A DNA stretch of 64,000 bases from Actinomadura luteofluorescens (GTDB lineage: Bacteria; Actinomycetota; Actinomycetes; Streptosporangiales; Streptosporangiaceae): NCBI RefSeq assembly GCF_013409365.1, contig NZ_JACCBA010000001.1:1364001-1428000 (forward strand), read 5' to 3'. Each line of letters starts with the position of its first letter. Positions within the stretch are counted from its first letter, which is position 1. Position numbers and translations under genes: made by a program. Shown here piece after piece: positions 18,828 to 27,797 of the stretch. The notes below the pieces were generated by a model. It saw only the letters and a list, made by a program, of their open reading frames with translations. It did not search any database and was not told where the DNA came from.

Positions 18828-19877
18828 ATGGCCCCCCATCGAATGACACCCGTGATCTCCTGGCGCCGGTTGGCCGCGGCACTGTCCGCCGCGCTCCTCG
18901 GCGCCGGCCTCCTCGCGGGGTGCGGTTCCGGCTCGGCCGGCGAGCCGGGCGGCGAAGCCCCCGCGGCCGCGGGCGGCGTGTTCCCCGTCACCGTGGAGCA
19001 CGCCTTCGGATCCACGGAGATCACCGAGGCCCCGCGGCGGGTCGTCTCCGTCGGCTACACCGACGACCAGACCATCCTGGAACTCGGCGTCAAGCCGGTC
19101 GGCATGGTCGACCAGTACCCGAACCCGCCCGGGCGGACTCCCGACATCAACACCCAGTGGCCCTGGGTGAAGGACAAGTGGGGCGGCACCCGTCCCGAGG
19201 TCGTCATGAGCAACGGCGGCTCCGGGCCGAACTTCGAGAAGATCGCCGCGCTGCGGCCGGACCTGATCATCGCGGTCTACTCCGAGATCGACAGGGCCGG
19301 CTACGACAAGCTCTCCAAGATCGCCCCGACGGTGGGCCGCACCAAGGCCGAGAAGGAGCCGTTCAGCGCGCCGTGGCAGGACAACGCGGTGCACATCGCC
19401 AAGGCCCTGGGCAAGGAGGCCGAAGGCAGGCAGAAGGTCGCCGCCGTCCAGGCCAAGCTCGACGCCGCCCGCAAGGCGCACCCGGAGTTCGGGAGCCAGA
19501 CCGCCGTCGTGCTGTCCTGGTACAAGAACTCGGTCGCGCCCTTCACCACCACCGACGTGCGCGGGCGGCTGGTGTCCGGCATCGGCTTCAAGGGCGCCAC
19601 GGAGATCGACAAGATCGCGGGCGGCAAGTTCTTCACCGTGCTGTCCCCCGAGCGCATCGACCTCGTCGACGTCGACCGCATCTTCGTCATCAACGACAAG
19701 GCGGACCAGGAGGCGCTGAAGAAGTTCGCGTTGTTCGCCAACCTCTCCGCAGTCAAGGGCGGCAAGGTGTCCTACCTGCTGGACAGCGAGGGGCCGGCGG
19801 TCGGCGCCGCCATCTCCCAGGGCACGCTGCCGTCCCTGCCGTACGCGATCGACGCGATCGCCGAGTCGGCCGCCTAG
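18828..19877 (+). CDS. Siderophore-binding lipoprotein (ABC substrate-binding protein)
   Basis: A 349-residue extracellular receptor of the FecB/FhuD-like family that captures a ferric siderophore and hands it to the FecCD permeases. It has a basic start, a hydrophobic segment and the lipobox LLAGC with Cys32 as the lipid-anchor site. The mature part begins VEHAFGSTEITEAPRRVVSV, a typical opening of this family, and includes YTDDQTILELGVKPVG. ATG at 18828 has GCGAGG about eight bases upstream; a TTG at 18774 in the same frame has no such site. It follows an iron box and precedes the two half-transporters by four bases. Confidence 0.9.
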   Translation: MAPHRMTPVISWRRLAAALSAALLGAGLLAGCGSGSAGEPGGEAPAAAGGVFPVTVEHAFGSTEITEAPRRVVSVGYTDDQTILELGVKPVGMVDQYPNPPGRTPDINTQWPWVKDKWGGTRPEVVMSNGGSGPNFEKIAALRPDLIIAVYSEIDRAGYDKLSKIAPTVGRTKAEKEPFSAPWQDNAVHIAKALGKEAEGRQKVAAVQAKLDAARKAHPEFGSQTAVVLSWYKNSVAPFTTTDVRGRLVSGIGFKGATEIDKIAGGKFFTVLSPERIDLVDVDRIFVINDKADQEALKKFALFANLSAVKGGKVSYLLDSEGPAVGAAISQGTLPSLPYAIDAIAESAA

Positions 19878-19881
19878 CCGC

Positions 19882-21666
19882 GTGAGCGCCACCGGCACGC
19901 GCCCCGCCCCGGCCGCCCTGCGCACGGCGACCGGGCGCGAGGCCGCACGATGGGTCACGGCGCGCTGCCGTCGGACGCCGTGGACGACCACCGCCGCCGC
20001 TCTCACCACGTTGGCCGGCGCGGCGCTCCAGGTACTGCCCGTACTCCTGCTCGGAAGGGTGGTCGACAAGGTCGCCCGCGGCGGACCCGAATCGACCCTG
20101 CTCACGATCGGGATGCTCATGGCGGTCGGCGCGCCGCTCGCCGCGGCGGCCTCCGCGGCGTCGACCCACCTCATCGGACGGCTGGGCGCGGACCTGCTCG
20201 CGCGGCTGCGCGAGGGAGCCGTCCGGGCGGTGCTCGCAATGCCGATCACGAGCGTGGAGCGGGCCGGCAGGGGAGACGTGCTCTCCCGGGTCGGCGACGA
20301 CGTCGCCGTCCTGTCCAAGGGCATCCGCACGGCCGTGCCCACGGTCCTGTCGGCGGGAGTGCTGGTCGCCGTCGCCACAGCCGGAATGTTCGGCCTCGAC
20401 TGGCGGCTCGGTCTGGCGGGCCTCGGCGCGCTGCCCGCGTACGCGCTGGCACTGCGCTGGTACCTGCCGAGGTCGGCCCCGCTCTACGCCGAGCAGCGGA
20501 CGGCCCAGGCCGACCGGGCACAGGAGCTGATCAGCGGCCTGGACGGGATCGGGACGGTCCGGGCGTACCGGCTCGAAGACGCCTTCCAGCAGCGGGTCAC
20601 CCGCGAGTCGTGGCGGGTGCGCGAGATCGGCGTCGAGGTGTTCCGCCTCTTCGGCCGGTTCGTCGGCAGGGAGAACCGCGCCGAGTTCATCGGGCTGGTC
20701 CTGATCATTTCGGTGGGGTACGCCCTGCTGGAGGCCGGCTCCGCGAGCCTCGGAGAGGTGGCCGCGGCCCCGCTACTGTTCCACCGCCTGTTCAACCCCC
20801 TGGGCGCCATCATGTTCACCTTCGACGAGGCCCAGAAATCGGGCGCGAGCCTGGCCCGGCTCGTCGGGGTGCTGGCGGAGGCCCCGGACGAGCGGCTGGT
20901 GGGCAGCGCCGCCGCGCCGGAGGGCGCTGCGGCCTACCCGGTGACGGTCGCGGGGCTGACGTTCACCTATCCCGGAACCACCGAACCGGTCCTGCGCGAT
21001 GTCGACCTGACGATCCCGGCGGGCGGCTCGCTGGCGCTGGTGGGCGCGACCGGCGCGGGCAAGTCGACCCTGGCCGCACTCATCGCGGGCATCGGGACCC
21101 CACAGGCCGGATCGGTGCGCATCGGCCGCACCGACCTGGCCGGACTGGACGAGGCAGGAGCGCGCGCACTGGTGAGCATCCTGACGCAGGAGACGCACGT
21201 CTTCTCCGGCCCGCTCTCCGCCGACCTCCGGCTGGCCGCGCCGGAGGCGACCGATGCCGCCCTCGCGGACGCGCTCCGCACGGTCGGCGCGGACGGATGG
21301 GTCGACGCGCTGCCCGACGGGCTGGACACCCTCGTCGGCGAGGGCGGCCAACGCCTCGACGCCGCACAGGCCACTCAGATCGCCCTGGCCCGCCTGGTGC
21401 TGAACCGGTCCCCGGTCGTGGTCCTGGACGAGTCCACCGCGGAGGCGGGCAGTCAGGGCGCCACCGAACTGGAGCGGGCCGTCCTCGCGGCGTGCCGGAA
21501 CCGCACGACGCTGCTCGTGGCGCACCGCCTGACCCAGGCGAGGACGGCCGACCGGATCGCCGTCCTGGACGGCGGCCGCGTCGTCGAACAGGGCACACAC
21601 GACGAACTGGTGGCACTGGACGGCGCGTACGCGCGGCTGTGGCAAGCATGGCGGACGGGGCGCTGA
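19882..21666 (+). CDS. ABC half-transporter with intact Walker motifs but broken signature
   Basis: A 594-residue exporter-fold protein: six predicted membrane helices (residues 35-300), then a nucleotide-binding domain. Walker A GATGAGKST (K394), Walker B VVVLDES (D516, E517) and the switch His (H548, VAHRLT) are all present. The ABC signature, normally LSGGQ, reads LDAAQ (492-496). This half can bind and cleave ATP but cannot supply a signature to its partner. Together with the next gene it resembles IrtAB-like siderophore transporters, though no siderophore-interacting (FAD) domain is attached. The direction, import or export, is unproven. GTG start at 19882, four bases after the receptor gene. 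Confidence 0.88.
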   Translation: MSATGTRPAPAALRTATGREAARWVTARCRRTPWTTTAAALTTLAGAALQVLPVLLLGRVVDKVARGGPESTLLTIGMLMAVGAPLAAAASAASTHLIGRLGADLLARLREGAVRAVLAMPITSVERAGRGDVLSRVGDDVAVLSKGIRTAVPTVLSAGVLVAVATAGMFGLDWRLGLAGLGALPAYALALRWYLPRSAPLYAEQRTAQADRAQELISGLDGIGTVRAYRLEDAFQQRVTRESWRVREIGVEVFRLFGRFVGRENRAEFIGLVLIISVGYALLEAGSASLGEVAAAPLLFHRLFNPLGAIMFTFDEAQKSGASLARLVGVLAEAPDERLVGSAAAPEGAAAYPVTVAGLTFTYPGTTEPVLRDVDLTIPAGGSLALVGATGAGKSTLAALIAGIGTPQAGSVRIGRTDLAGLDEAGARALVSILTQETHVFSGPLSADLRLAAPEATDAALADALRTVGADGWVDALPDGLDTLVGEGGQRLDAAQATQIALARLVLNRSPVVVLDESTAEAGSQGATELERAVLAACRNRTTLLVAHRLTQARTADRIAVLDGGRVVEQGTHDELVALDGAYARLWQAWRTGR

Positions 21667-21673
21667 ACCTGCG

Positions 21674-23374
21674 ATGACGACCCCGGACAGCCCGGCCCGC
21701 ATCACGGGGGCCCACATCCTGCGGACCGCGCTGCGCCGCAACGCCCGCGCCATGGCCGCGGGCACCGTCCTCATGGGCCTGTACCAGGCCGCCGAGACCG
21801 CCTTCCCCATCGCGCTCGGCCTGATCGTCGAGCACGCGCTCGGGGACCGGAGCCTCGGTGCCCTCGCCCTGTCGTTCGCCGCACTCGCCGCGATCATCAC
21901 GACCGTGTCGTTCTCGTGGCGGTTCGGGATGCGCATCCTGCAGAGGGCCAACACGACCGAGGCGCACCGCCGGCGGGTGAGTGTCGCGGCCTGCGGGCTC
22001 CAGCCGGTGGCCCGGGACGTCGATCTGAAGTCCGGCGAGGTGCTGACGATCGCCACCGAGGACGCCGACCAGACCGCCGACATCATCGAGGTGGTCCCGC
22101 TGCTGGTCAGCTCACTGGTCGCGGTGCTGATCACGGCGGTCGCGCTCGGCACGGCCGACCTCGGGCTCGGTCTGCTGGTGATCGCGGGAACCGTCGCGAT
22201 CCTGTCGGTCCTGAGCGTGATGTCGAGGCGCATCGGCTCCCGCACCGGCGAGCAGCAGGCCCGGGTGGCGCGTGCGGGCGCGAAGGTCGCCGACCTGATC
22301 GCCGGCCTGCGCCCGCTGCACGGCTTCGGCGGCAACCACGCGGCGCTGCGCTCCTACCGCGGGGCCAGCGGCGAGGCGAGGGACCAGGCGATCGCCGTCG
22401 CCCGGGCGAACGGCGCCTACATGGGGACGGCGGTGGCCCTCAACATGGCCCTCGCCACCGCCGTGACCCTGGTGGCCGGCCGGCTGGCGTTCCGCGACCA
22501 GATCACCACCGGAGAACTCGTCATGGCCGTCGGGCTGGCGCAGTTCATCATGGAGCCGCTCAAGCTCTTCTCGGAGATGCCGAAGTACATCATGGTCGCT
22601 CGCGCGTCCGCGGAGCGGATGGCCCTGGTGCTGGCCGCGCCGCCGGTGGCGACGCCGGGCACGGACCGTCCCGCCGCGGACGCGGGCCTGGAGGTCGACT
22701 GCGTCCAGTACGGGTCCCTGCGGAAACTGGGGTTCGACGTGCCCGCCGGCCGCTTCGTCGCCATCGCCGCCTACGGGCAGCGCTCGGCGGCCGACCTGGT
22801 GGCGGTCCTGTCCGGCGAGGTTCCGCCGGCTGCGGTCGAGGGCGCGGTGCGGGTCGGCGGGCGGGAGACCGCGCACCTGGAGGTCGGCGCGCTCCGCGAG
22901 CACCTGCTCGTGAACCCCTCGCACGCCGAGATCTTCGCGGGCACGCTGCGCACGAACATCGACCCCTCGGGGACCGCACGGAAGGTCTCCGAGGCGGTCG
23001 AGGCGTCCATGCTGACCGACGTCGTCGCCCTCCACCGCGCCGGACTCGACCACCCCGTCCGCGACCGCGGCGCGAACCTCTCCGGCGGCCAGCGCCAGCG
23101 CCTGTCCCTGGGCCGTGCCCTGGCCGCCGACGCCCCCGTCCTCGTCCTGCACGACCCCACCACCGCCGTGGACGCCGTCACCGAACAGCTCATCGCCCGC
23201 AACATCGCCGTACTGCGCCGGGGCCGCACCACCCTCGTGGTCACCACCAGCCCCGCCCTCCTCGACGTGGCCGACCGCGTCCTGGTCCTGGACGACGGCG
23301 TCATCGCCAAGGAAGGCACCCACCGCGACCTCCTGGCCACCGACGACACCTACCGCCAAGCAGTGGCCCGCTGA
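21674..23374 (+). CDS. ABC half-transporter with intact signature but broken ATP site
   Basis: A 566-residue partner of the preceding half-transporter. Six membrane helices are followed by a nucleotide-binding domain in which Walker A is gone (the P-loop reads IAAYGQRSAAD, no Lys). In Walker B the Asp is His493 and the catalytic Glu is Asp494 (LVLHDPTTAVD). The switch His is replaced in VVTTSPALL. The signature LSGGQRQRLS (469-473) is perfect. It therefore complements the other subunit: the heterodimer has one full ATP site and one dead one. ATG at 21674, eight bases after the upstream stop. It ends the iron-regulated island. Confidence 0.88.
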   Translation: MTTPDSPARITGAHILRTALRRNARAMAAGTVLMGLYQAAETAFPIALGLIVEHALGDRSLGALALSFAALAAIITTVSFSWRFGMRILQRANTTEAHRRRVSVAACGLQPVARDVDLKSGEVLTIATEDADQTADIIEVVPLLVSSLVAVLITAVALGTADLGLGLLVIAGTVAILSVLSVMSRRIGSRTGEQQARVARAGAKVADLIAGLRPLHGFGGNHAALRSYRGASGEARDQAIAVARANGAYMGTAVALNMALATAVTLVAGRLAFRDQITTGELVMAVGLAQFIMEPLKLFSEMPKYIMVARASAERMALVLAAPPVATPGTDRPAADAGLEVDCVQYGSLRKLGFDVPAGRFVAIAAYGQRSAADLVAVLSGEVPPAAVEGAVRVGGRETAHLEVGALREHLLVNPSHAEIFAGTLRTNIDPSGTARKVSEAVEASMLTDVVALHRAGLDHPVRDRGANLSGGQRQRLSLGRALAADAPVLVLHDPTTAVDAVTEQLIARNIAVLRRGRTTLVVTTSPALLDVADRVLVLDDGVIAKEGTHRDLLATDDTYRQAVAR

Positions 23375-23547
23375 CCAACCCCCAACAACGGCCAGCGTCC
23401 GAAAGCAGGTGAACCTGACCGCGCAGCGAGCCGCCAGACGAGCCGAAGCCGCACCAACGCCACAGAAGGCCACAACGAAGCGGCCACCCGCACCTACTAC
23501 TGCAACGACACCAGCCGCCACCGCACCACGCAACAGCCTCAATGGTC
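23375..23547. repeat. Diverged repeat-like sequence beside repeat copy A
   Basis: No gene. A/C-rich DNA whose segment AGCGAGCCGCCAGACGAG (about 23418-23435) resembles part of the 148-base repeat that follows. A similar diverged segment precedes copy B at about 59600. It may be an older, decayed copy of the same element. Confidence 0.35.
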
Positions 23548-23695
23548 GCGATCGCGTCCGAAGGCAGATTCGAGCGAAGCAAGAATCTGATCGCGCAGCG
23601 AGCCGCAAGGCGAGTCGAAGCGATGCCAGCGATCGCAAGCGTTTATCGACGATGGAGGGCCGCCAGGCCCGAAGGAGGAGAAAAACGCAAAAAAC
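23548..23695. repeat. Dispersed 148-base repeat, copy A
   Basis: A 148-base sequence found again at 59749-59896 in the same orientation, with only about eight differences and no gaps. It starts GCGATCGCGTCC and ends in an A-rich tract (GAAAAACGCA then more A). Its last base is the last base of the polA stop codon, so polA transcripts run straight into it. Both copies lie directly 3' of a bottom-strand gene. It contains palindromic GCGATCGC-type segments. No inverted ends or transposase are seen. Function unknown; possibilities are a REP-like element or an RNA 3'-end element. Confidence 0.85.
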
Positions 23696-26385
23696 TAGTG
23701 AGCAGCGTCTTGCCAGGTGCGGCCGGTGCCCATGGAGACGCTCAGGGGTGCGCGGAGTTCGTAGGCGGCGGCCATCTGGTTGCTGACGAGGGTTTTCAGG
23801 TCGTCGAGCTCGCCTGGGGCGACTTCGAAGACGAGTTCGTCGTGGACCTGGAGGAGCATGCGGGAGGTGAGGCGGGCGTCGCGGAGGGCGCGGTCGACGT
23901 TGAGGCTGGCGACCTTGATGATGTCGGCGGCCGAGCCCTGGATGGGGGCGTTGAGGGCCATGCGTTCGGCCATTTCGCGGCGCTGGCGGTTGTCGGAGTT
24001 GAGGTCGGGCAGGTAGCGGCGGCGGCCGAGGATGGTCTCGGTGTAGCCCTCCTGGCGGGCTTTGGCGACGATGTCGCGCAGGTAGTCGCGGACGCCGCCG
24101 AACTGCTCGAAGTACTCCTCCATGAGGCCGCGGGCCTCGTCGGGGGAGATCCGGAGCTGCTGGGAGAGGCCGTAGGCGGACAGGCCGTAGGCGAGGCCGT
24201 AGTTCATGGCCTTGATGCGGGCGCGGAGTTCGGAGTCGATCTGTTCGGGGGGCAGGCCGAAGACGCGGGAGGCGGTGATGGTGTGGAAGTCGGCGCCGGA
24301 GCCGAACGCCTCCAGCAGGGCCTCGTCCTCCGACAGGTGCGCCATGATGCGCAGCTCGATCTGGGAGTAGTCGGCGGTGAGGAGTGTCTCGTAGCCGTCG
24401 CCGACGACGAAGGCCTCGCGGATCTGGCGGCCTTCGGCGGTGCGGATCGGGATGTTCTGCAGGTTGGGGTCGGTGGAGGAGAGCCGGCCGGTGGCGGCGA
24501 TCATCTGGTTGAACGTGGTGTGGATGCGGCCGGCGTCGTCGGCCATGGGGATGAGGGAGTCGACGATGCTCTTGAGCTTGGCGACCTCGCGCCACCGCAG
24601 GATGTGCTCCAGGACGGGGTGGCCGTCCTTCTCCAGGAGGGTGGTGAGGGCCTCGGAGTCGGTGGTGTAGCCGGTCTTGGTGCGCTTGGTCTTGGGCAGG
24701 TTCAGCTCGTCGAACAGGACCTGCTGGACCTGCTTGGGCGAGCCGAGGTTGAACTCGCGGCCGACGGCGGCGTGGGCCAGCTGCTCCTGTTCCTTGACCT
24801 GGCCGCCCAGGGACGCCGACAGGCCGGCGAGGTGGTCGGCGTCGACGGCGATGCCCGCGCGTTCCATGCCGGCGAGGACGCCGACGAGGGGCAGTTCGAC
24901 CTCGTGCAGGAGGCGGGTGGCGCCGCGCTTGTCGAGGTCCTTGTCGAGAACGTCGGCGAGTTCGGTGACGGCGCGCGCGCGGACGGCGAGGGCTTCGGCG
25001 GCCTCCTCCTCGCCGGAGCCGTCCAGGGTGAGCTGGCCGGAGTCCTCGGTCTCGCTGCGCAGTTCGCGGTGCAGGTAGCGCAGGACGAGGTCGGCGAGGT
25101 CGAAGGTGCGCTGGCCGGGGAGCGCGAGGTAGGCGGCGAGCGCGGTGTCGCTGGTGACGCCCTCCAGCCGCATGCCGCGCGCGGCGAGCGCCAGCATCGG
25201 GCCCTTGGCCTCGTGGATCGCCTTGGGGCGGGCGGGGTCGGCGAGGTAGGCGGCGAGGGCGCGCTCGTCGTCCTCGATCAGCTCGACGGGGTCGAGGTGG
25301 ACGGCGGGGCCCTTCGTGGACGCCAGCGCCAGCGCGGTGATCTCGCCGGTGCCGCGGCCCCAGGTGCCGGTGACGGCGACGCCGATCCGCCCGGCGGTGT
25401 TGGCGTCGAGCCAGGCGCCGAGCGCGCCGGGTTCGAGCGCCTCGACCTCGACGTCGAAGCCCTCCTCGGCCTCGGGCTCGGCGGCCGAGATCGAGGAGTA
25501 CAGCCGTTCGCGCAGGACGCGGAACTGCAGAGAGTCGAACAGGGTGTGGATCTCCTCGCGGTCCCACTGGCCCATCGACAGCTGCGGCGGCGCCAGCTCC
25601 AGGCCGACCTCGGTGTCGAGCTTGTTGATCTGCTGGTTGCGCAGGACGCCGGACAGGTGCTCGCGCAGGTTGTCGCCGGCCTTGCCCTTGATCTCGTCGA
25701 CCCGGTTGACGAGGGTGTCGAGGTCGCCGTACTTGGTGAGCCACTTGGCGGCGGTCTTCGGGCCGACGCCGGGCACGCCGGGCAGGTTGTCGCTGCTCTC
25801 CCCGACGAGGGCGGCGAGTTCGCGGTACCGCTCGGGCGGGACGCCGTACTTGGCCTCGACGGCGGCCGGGTCCATCCGGGCCAGTTCCGACACGCCGCGG
25901 ACCGGGTACAGGATCGTCACCGAGTCGTCGACGAGCTGGAACGCGTCGCGGTCGCCGGTGACGACGAGGGTCTGCATCCCGGCGCGGGTGGCCTGGACGG
26001 ACAGCGTGGCGATGATGTCGTCGGCCTCGAACCCGGCGACCGACAGCCGCGGGATGCGCAGGGCGTCCAGCACCTCGAAGATCAGGCTGACCTGGCTCCG
26101 GAACTCGTCGGGCGTCTTCTGCCGGCCGGCCTTGTACTCCACGTACTGCTCGTGCCGGAACGTCGGCTCGGAGCGGTCGAACGCCACCGCGATGTGGGTC
26201 GGCTGCTCGTCGCGCAGGACGTTGATGAGCATCGAGGTGAAGCCGTACACGGCGTTGGTCGGCTGCCCGTCGGTCGTGGAGAAGTTCTCCACGGGCAATG
26301 CGAAGAACGCCCGGTAGGCCAGGGAATGGCCGTCGAGCAGGAGAAGCCGGTCGCGCTTGTCAGGGGTCGTCGGTGAGGTCGCCAC
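23695..26385 (-). CDS. polA: DNA polymerase I
   Basis: An 896-residue repair and Okazaki-fragment polymerase. Residues 1-300 form the 5' nuclease (LLLLDGHSLAYRAFFAL, VTGDRDAFQLV, GVPGVGPKTA). Residues 320-490 have the 3'-5' exonuclease fold, but the first motif (DxE) is missing, as in mycobacterial PolA, so proofreading is probably absent. Residues 520-896 are the polymerase: motif A TADYSQIELRI (Asp near 672), O-helix region RRAKAMNYGLAYGLS-like, and motif C LLQVHDELVFEV (His-Asp near 849). Starts at GTG 26385. It is convergent with the siderophore island across the repeat and divergent from the thioesterase gene. Confidence 0.96.
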   Translation of the reverse strand: MATSPTTPDKRDRLLLLDGHSLAYRAFFALPVENFSTTDGQPTNAVYGFTSMLINVLRDEQPTHIAVAFDRSEPTFRHEQYVEYKAGRQKTPDEFRSQVSLIFEVLDALRIPRLSVAGFEADDIIATLSVQATRAGMQTLVVTGDRDAFQLVDDSVTILYPVRGVSELARMDPAAVEAKYGVPPERYRELAALVGESSDNLPGVPGVGPKTAAKWLTKYGDLDTLVNRVDEIKGKAGDNLREHLSGVLRNQQINKLDTEVGLELAPPQLSMGQWDREEIHTLFDSLQFRVLRERLYSSISAAEPEAEEGFDVEVEALEPGALGAWLDANTAGRIGVAVTGTWGRGTGEITALALASTKGPAVHLDPVELIEDDERALAAYLADPARPKAIHEAKGPMLALAARGMRLEGVTSDTALAAYLALPGQRTFDLADLVLRYLHRELRSETEDSGQLTLDGSGEEEAAEALAVRARAVTELADVLDKDLDKRGATRLLHEVELPLVGVLAGMERAGIAVDADHLAGLSASLGGQVKEQEQLAHAAVGREFNLGSPKQVQQVLFDELNLPKTKRTKTGYTTDSEALTTLLEKDGHPVLEHILRWREVAKLKSIVDSLIPMADDAGRIHTTFNQMIAATGRLSSTDPNLQNIPIRTAEGRQIREAFVVGDGYETLLTADYSQIELRIMAHLSEDEALLEAFGSGADFHTITASRVFGLPPEQIDSELRARIKAMNYGLAYGLSAYGLSQQLRISPDEARGLMEEYFEQFGGVRDYLRDIVAKARQEGYTETILGRRRYLPDLNSDNRQRREMAERMALNAPIQGSAADIIKVASLNVDRALRDARLTSRMLLQVHDELVFEVAPGELDDLKTLVSNQMAAAYELRAPLSVSMGTGRTWQDAAH

Positions 26386-26430
26386 ACCAGGACTCTAGTC
26401 TGCGCGTAGGACAGTTTTGTGGAGGCGTAA

Positions 26431-26880
26431 GTGACTGACACCGGCGGCGCGAGCCCGGAGGACCTGGGCGCGAAGATCCTCGCGGGGGAGGAGTTCGACG
26501 CGCACGGCGACCTGGCGAAGAACATGGGCGTCGAGTACCTGGAGGCCTCGGCCGAGCGCGTCGTGGGGCGCATGCCGGTCAAGGGCAACACCCAGCCCTA
26601 CGGGCTGCTGCACGGCGGCGCCTCCTGCGTCCTCGCGGAGTCCCTCGGCTCCGTCGGCTCGGCTCTGCACGCGGGCCCGGACCGCATCGCGGTCGGGATC
26701 GAGATCAACGCCACCCACCACCGGTCCGCGACCGAGGGGTACGTCACGGGCGTGGCGACCCGCGCGCACGGGGGCCGCACCCTCGCCACCTACGACATCG
26801 TCATCACCGACGACCAGGACCGGCGGGTCTGCACCGCGCGCCTCACCTGCATGCTGCGCGACGCGCCGCCCGGCCGCTGA
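26431..26880 (+). CDS. PaaI-type hotdog thioesterase
   Basis: A 149-residue hotdog-fold protein that should hydrolyse an acyl- or aryl-CoA thioester. The family signature is clear: NTQPYGLLHGGASCVLAESLG, with the HGG loop and the helix that carries the catalytic acid (Glu in LAESLG). The second half, VGIEINATHHRSATEGYVTG, is the usual CoA-binding strand region. GTG at 26431 has GGAGG five bases upstream. It is divergent from polA with 45 bases between starts, an arrangement common in actinomycetes. The natural substrate is unknown. Confidence 0.88.
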   Translation: MTDTGGASPEDLGAKILAGEEFDAHGDLAKNMGVEYLEASAERVVGRMPVKGNTQPYGLLHGGASCVLAESLGSVGSALHAGPDRIAVGIEINATHHRSATEGYVTGVATRAHGGRTLATYDIVITDDQDRRVCTARLTCMLRDAPPGR

Positions 26881-26944
26881 CACGGCGTGATCCGCGCTTT
26901 CTTTGCGATGCGGCGCCCCGGGTCTGTAGCGTGGATCGGACCGG

Positions 26945-27013
26945 CCCGGGGTCACCGAGTAGACAACGTACGCGCCCGGGGAAGGTTCGTACGGCCCCAA
27001 AGGTGACCCCGGG
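26945..27013 (+). ncRNA. Candidate structured leader or operator upstream of a lipoprotein gene
   Basis: A perfect 12-bp inverted repeat (26945-26956, CCCGGGGTCACC; 27002-27013, its complement) encloses a second one, CGTACG at 26967-26972 and 26988-26993. The nested stems could fold into an RNA hairpin 126 bases ahead of the lipoprotein start, or be a protein-binding site. I cannot match it to a known riboswitch class. Confidence 0.35.
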
Positions 27014-27139
27014 TCAACGCATGTCCGGGGACGGCCCCCGCCGGCCGACACCGGTGTAGGTTCATCACCGGTTGCGGTTGCGTTGCGAAACGATCCCGCC
27101 CGTTCACCCGCCCCCGGCACCGGACGTACCTTCCGAGGC

Positions 27140-27724
27140 ATGCGCCACCCTGACACGCGCACCCGGCACCTTGCGGGCACCCGTGCGGGCGCCGCCCTCG
27201 CGGGCGCCGCGCTCGTCCTCGCCGCGGCCCTTCCGCTCGCGGGATGCTCCGGCTCCGAAGGCACCGCCTCGCTCCCCGACTACAAGATCCCCGCCGAGAA
27301 GGCGCGGGAGGACGAGGCCGTCCCCGAGGGCAAGACCGGCAAGAGCGCCGACATGCGGTTCACCGTCGTCGGCTTCCGCGAGGCCATGACGGACGTCATG
27401 GGCACCCACGCCTCCATGAACGCCAAGGGCGCCTTCACCCGCGTGCGCGTCCTCGCCGTCAACACCGGGCGCGACATCCAGGTCTTCGACACCTGGCGGC
27501 AGCGGCTCGTCACCACCGACGGCCGGACCCACTCCCCCGACGTCAACGCCACCATGATCAAGCGGCAGCCGGAGCGGCTGTCGGTCGGGGCGAGCATGCG
27601 CGTCGAGTTCGACCTGTGGTTCGACGTGCCCCGCGGCGCGAAGACCAGGGCCGTCCGGTTGTACGGCTCGCCGCCGGTCGGCGCCACGACCGACCCAGCC
27701 CCGGCCGAGATCAGGCTCCCCTGA
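27140..27724 (+). CDS. DUF4352-like lipoprotein
   Basis: A 194-residue secreted lipoprotein. The signal peptide has several Arg, a hydrophobic core and the lipobox PLAGC with Cys36. The mature domain, from about residue 70, reads MRFTVVGFREAM, then FTRVRVLAVNTGRDIQVFD and VTTDGRTHSPD. This is the pattern of the immunoglobulin-like DUF4352 fold: beta strands, NTG turn, and strands with dGr-y-d. Such proteins sit on the outer face of the membrane and have no known enzymatic role. ATG at 27140 was chosen because it opens the signal peptide; the ribosome site is poor (GAGG only 1 base away). A TTG at 27083 is in frame. Confidence 0.7.
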   Translation: MRHPDTRTRHLAGTRAGAALAGAALVLAAALPLAGCSGSEGTASLPDYKIPAEKAREDEAVPEGKTGKSADMRFTVVGFREAMTDVMGTHASMNAKGAFTRVRVLAVNTGRDIQVFDTWRQRLVTTDGRTHSPDVNATMIKRQPERLSVGASMRVEFDLWFDVPRGAKTRAVRLYGSPPVGATTDPAPAEIRLP

Positions 27725-27739
27725 CCCCGGGGACGCGCG

Positions 27740-27778
27740 AGGCCCGCCCGACCCGGACGAACCGGGCCGAGCGGGCCT
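27740..27778. terminator. Bidirectional hairpin between lipoprotein and livF
   Basis: Outer arms AGGCCCGC (27740-27747) and GCGGGCCT (27771-27778) plus an inner CCCGG/CCGGG stem around ACGAA. It lies between two convergent genes, 16 bases after one stop and 20 before the other, so it can serve both strands. Confidence 0.65.
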
Positions 27779-27797
27779 GACACGCTCGGACGCGCCG

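Noticed and set aside
23548..23938. Protein-like reading of the repeat (LLLRAWRPSIVDKRLRS on the bottom strand)
   Set aside because: Both copies can be read this way, but the frame has no start with a ribosome site and lies in a 3' non-coding position; treated as a DNA or RNA repeat.
26881..27139. Known riboswitch ahead of the lipoprotein gene
   Set aside because: Stems are present but I could not match the conserved bases of the cobalamin, c-di-AMP, c-di-GMP or other common actinobacterial classes.
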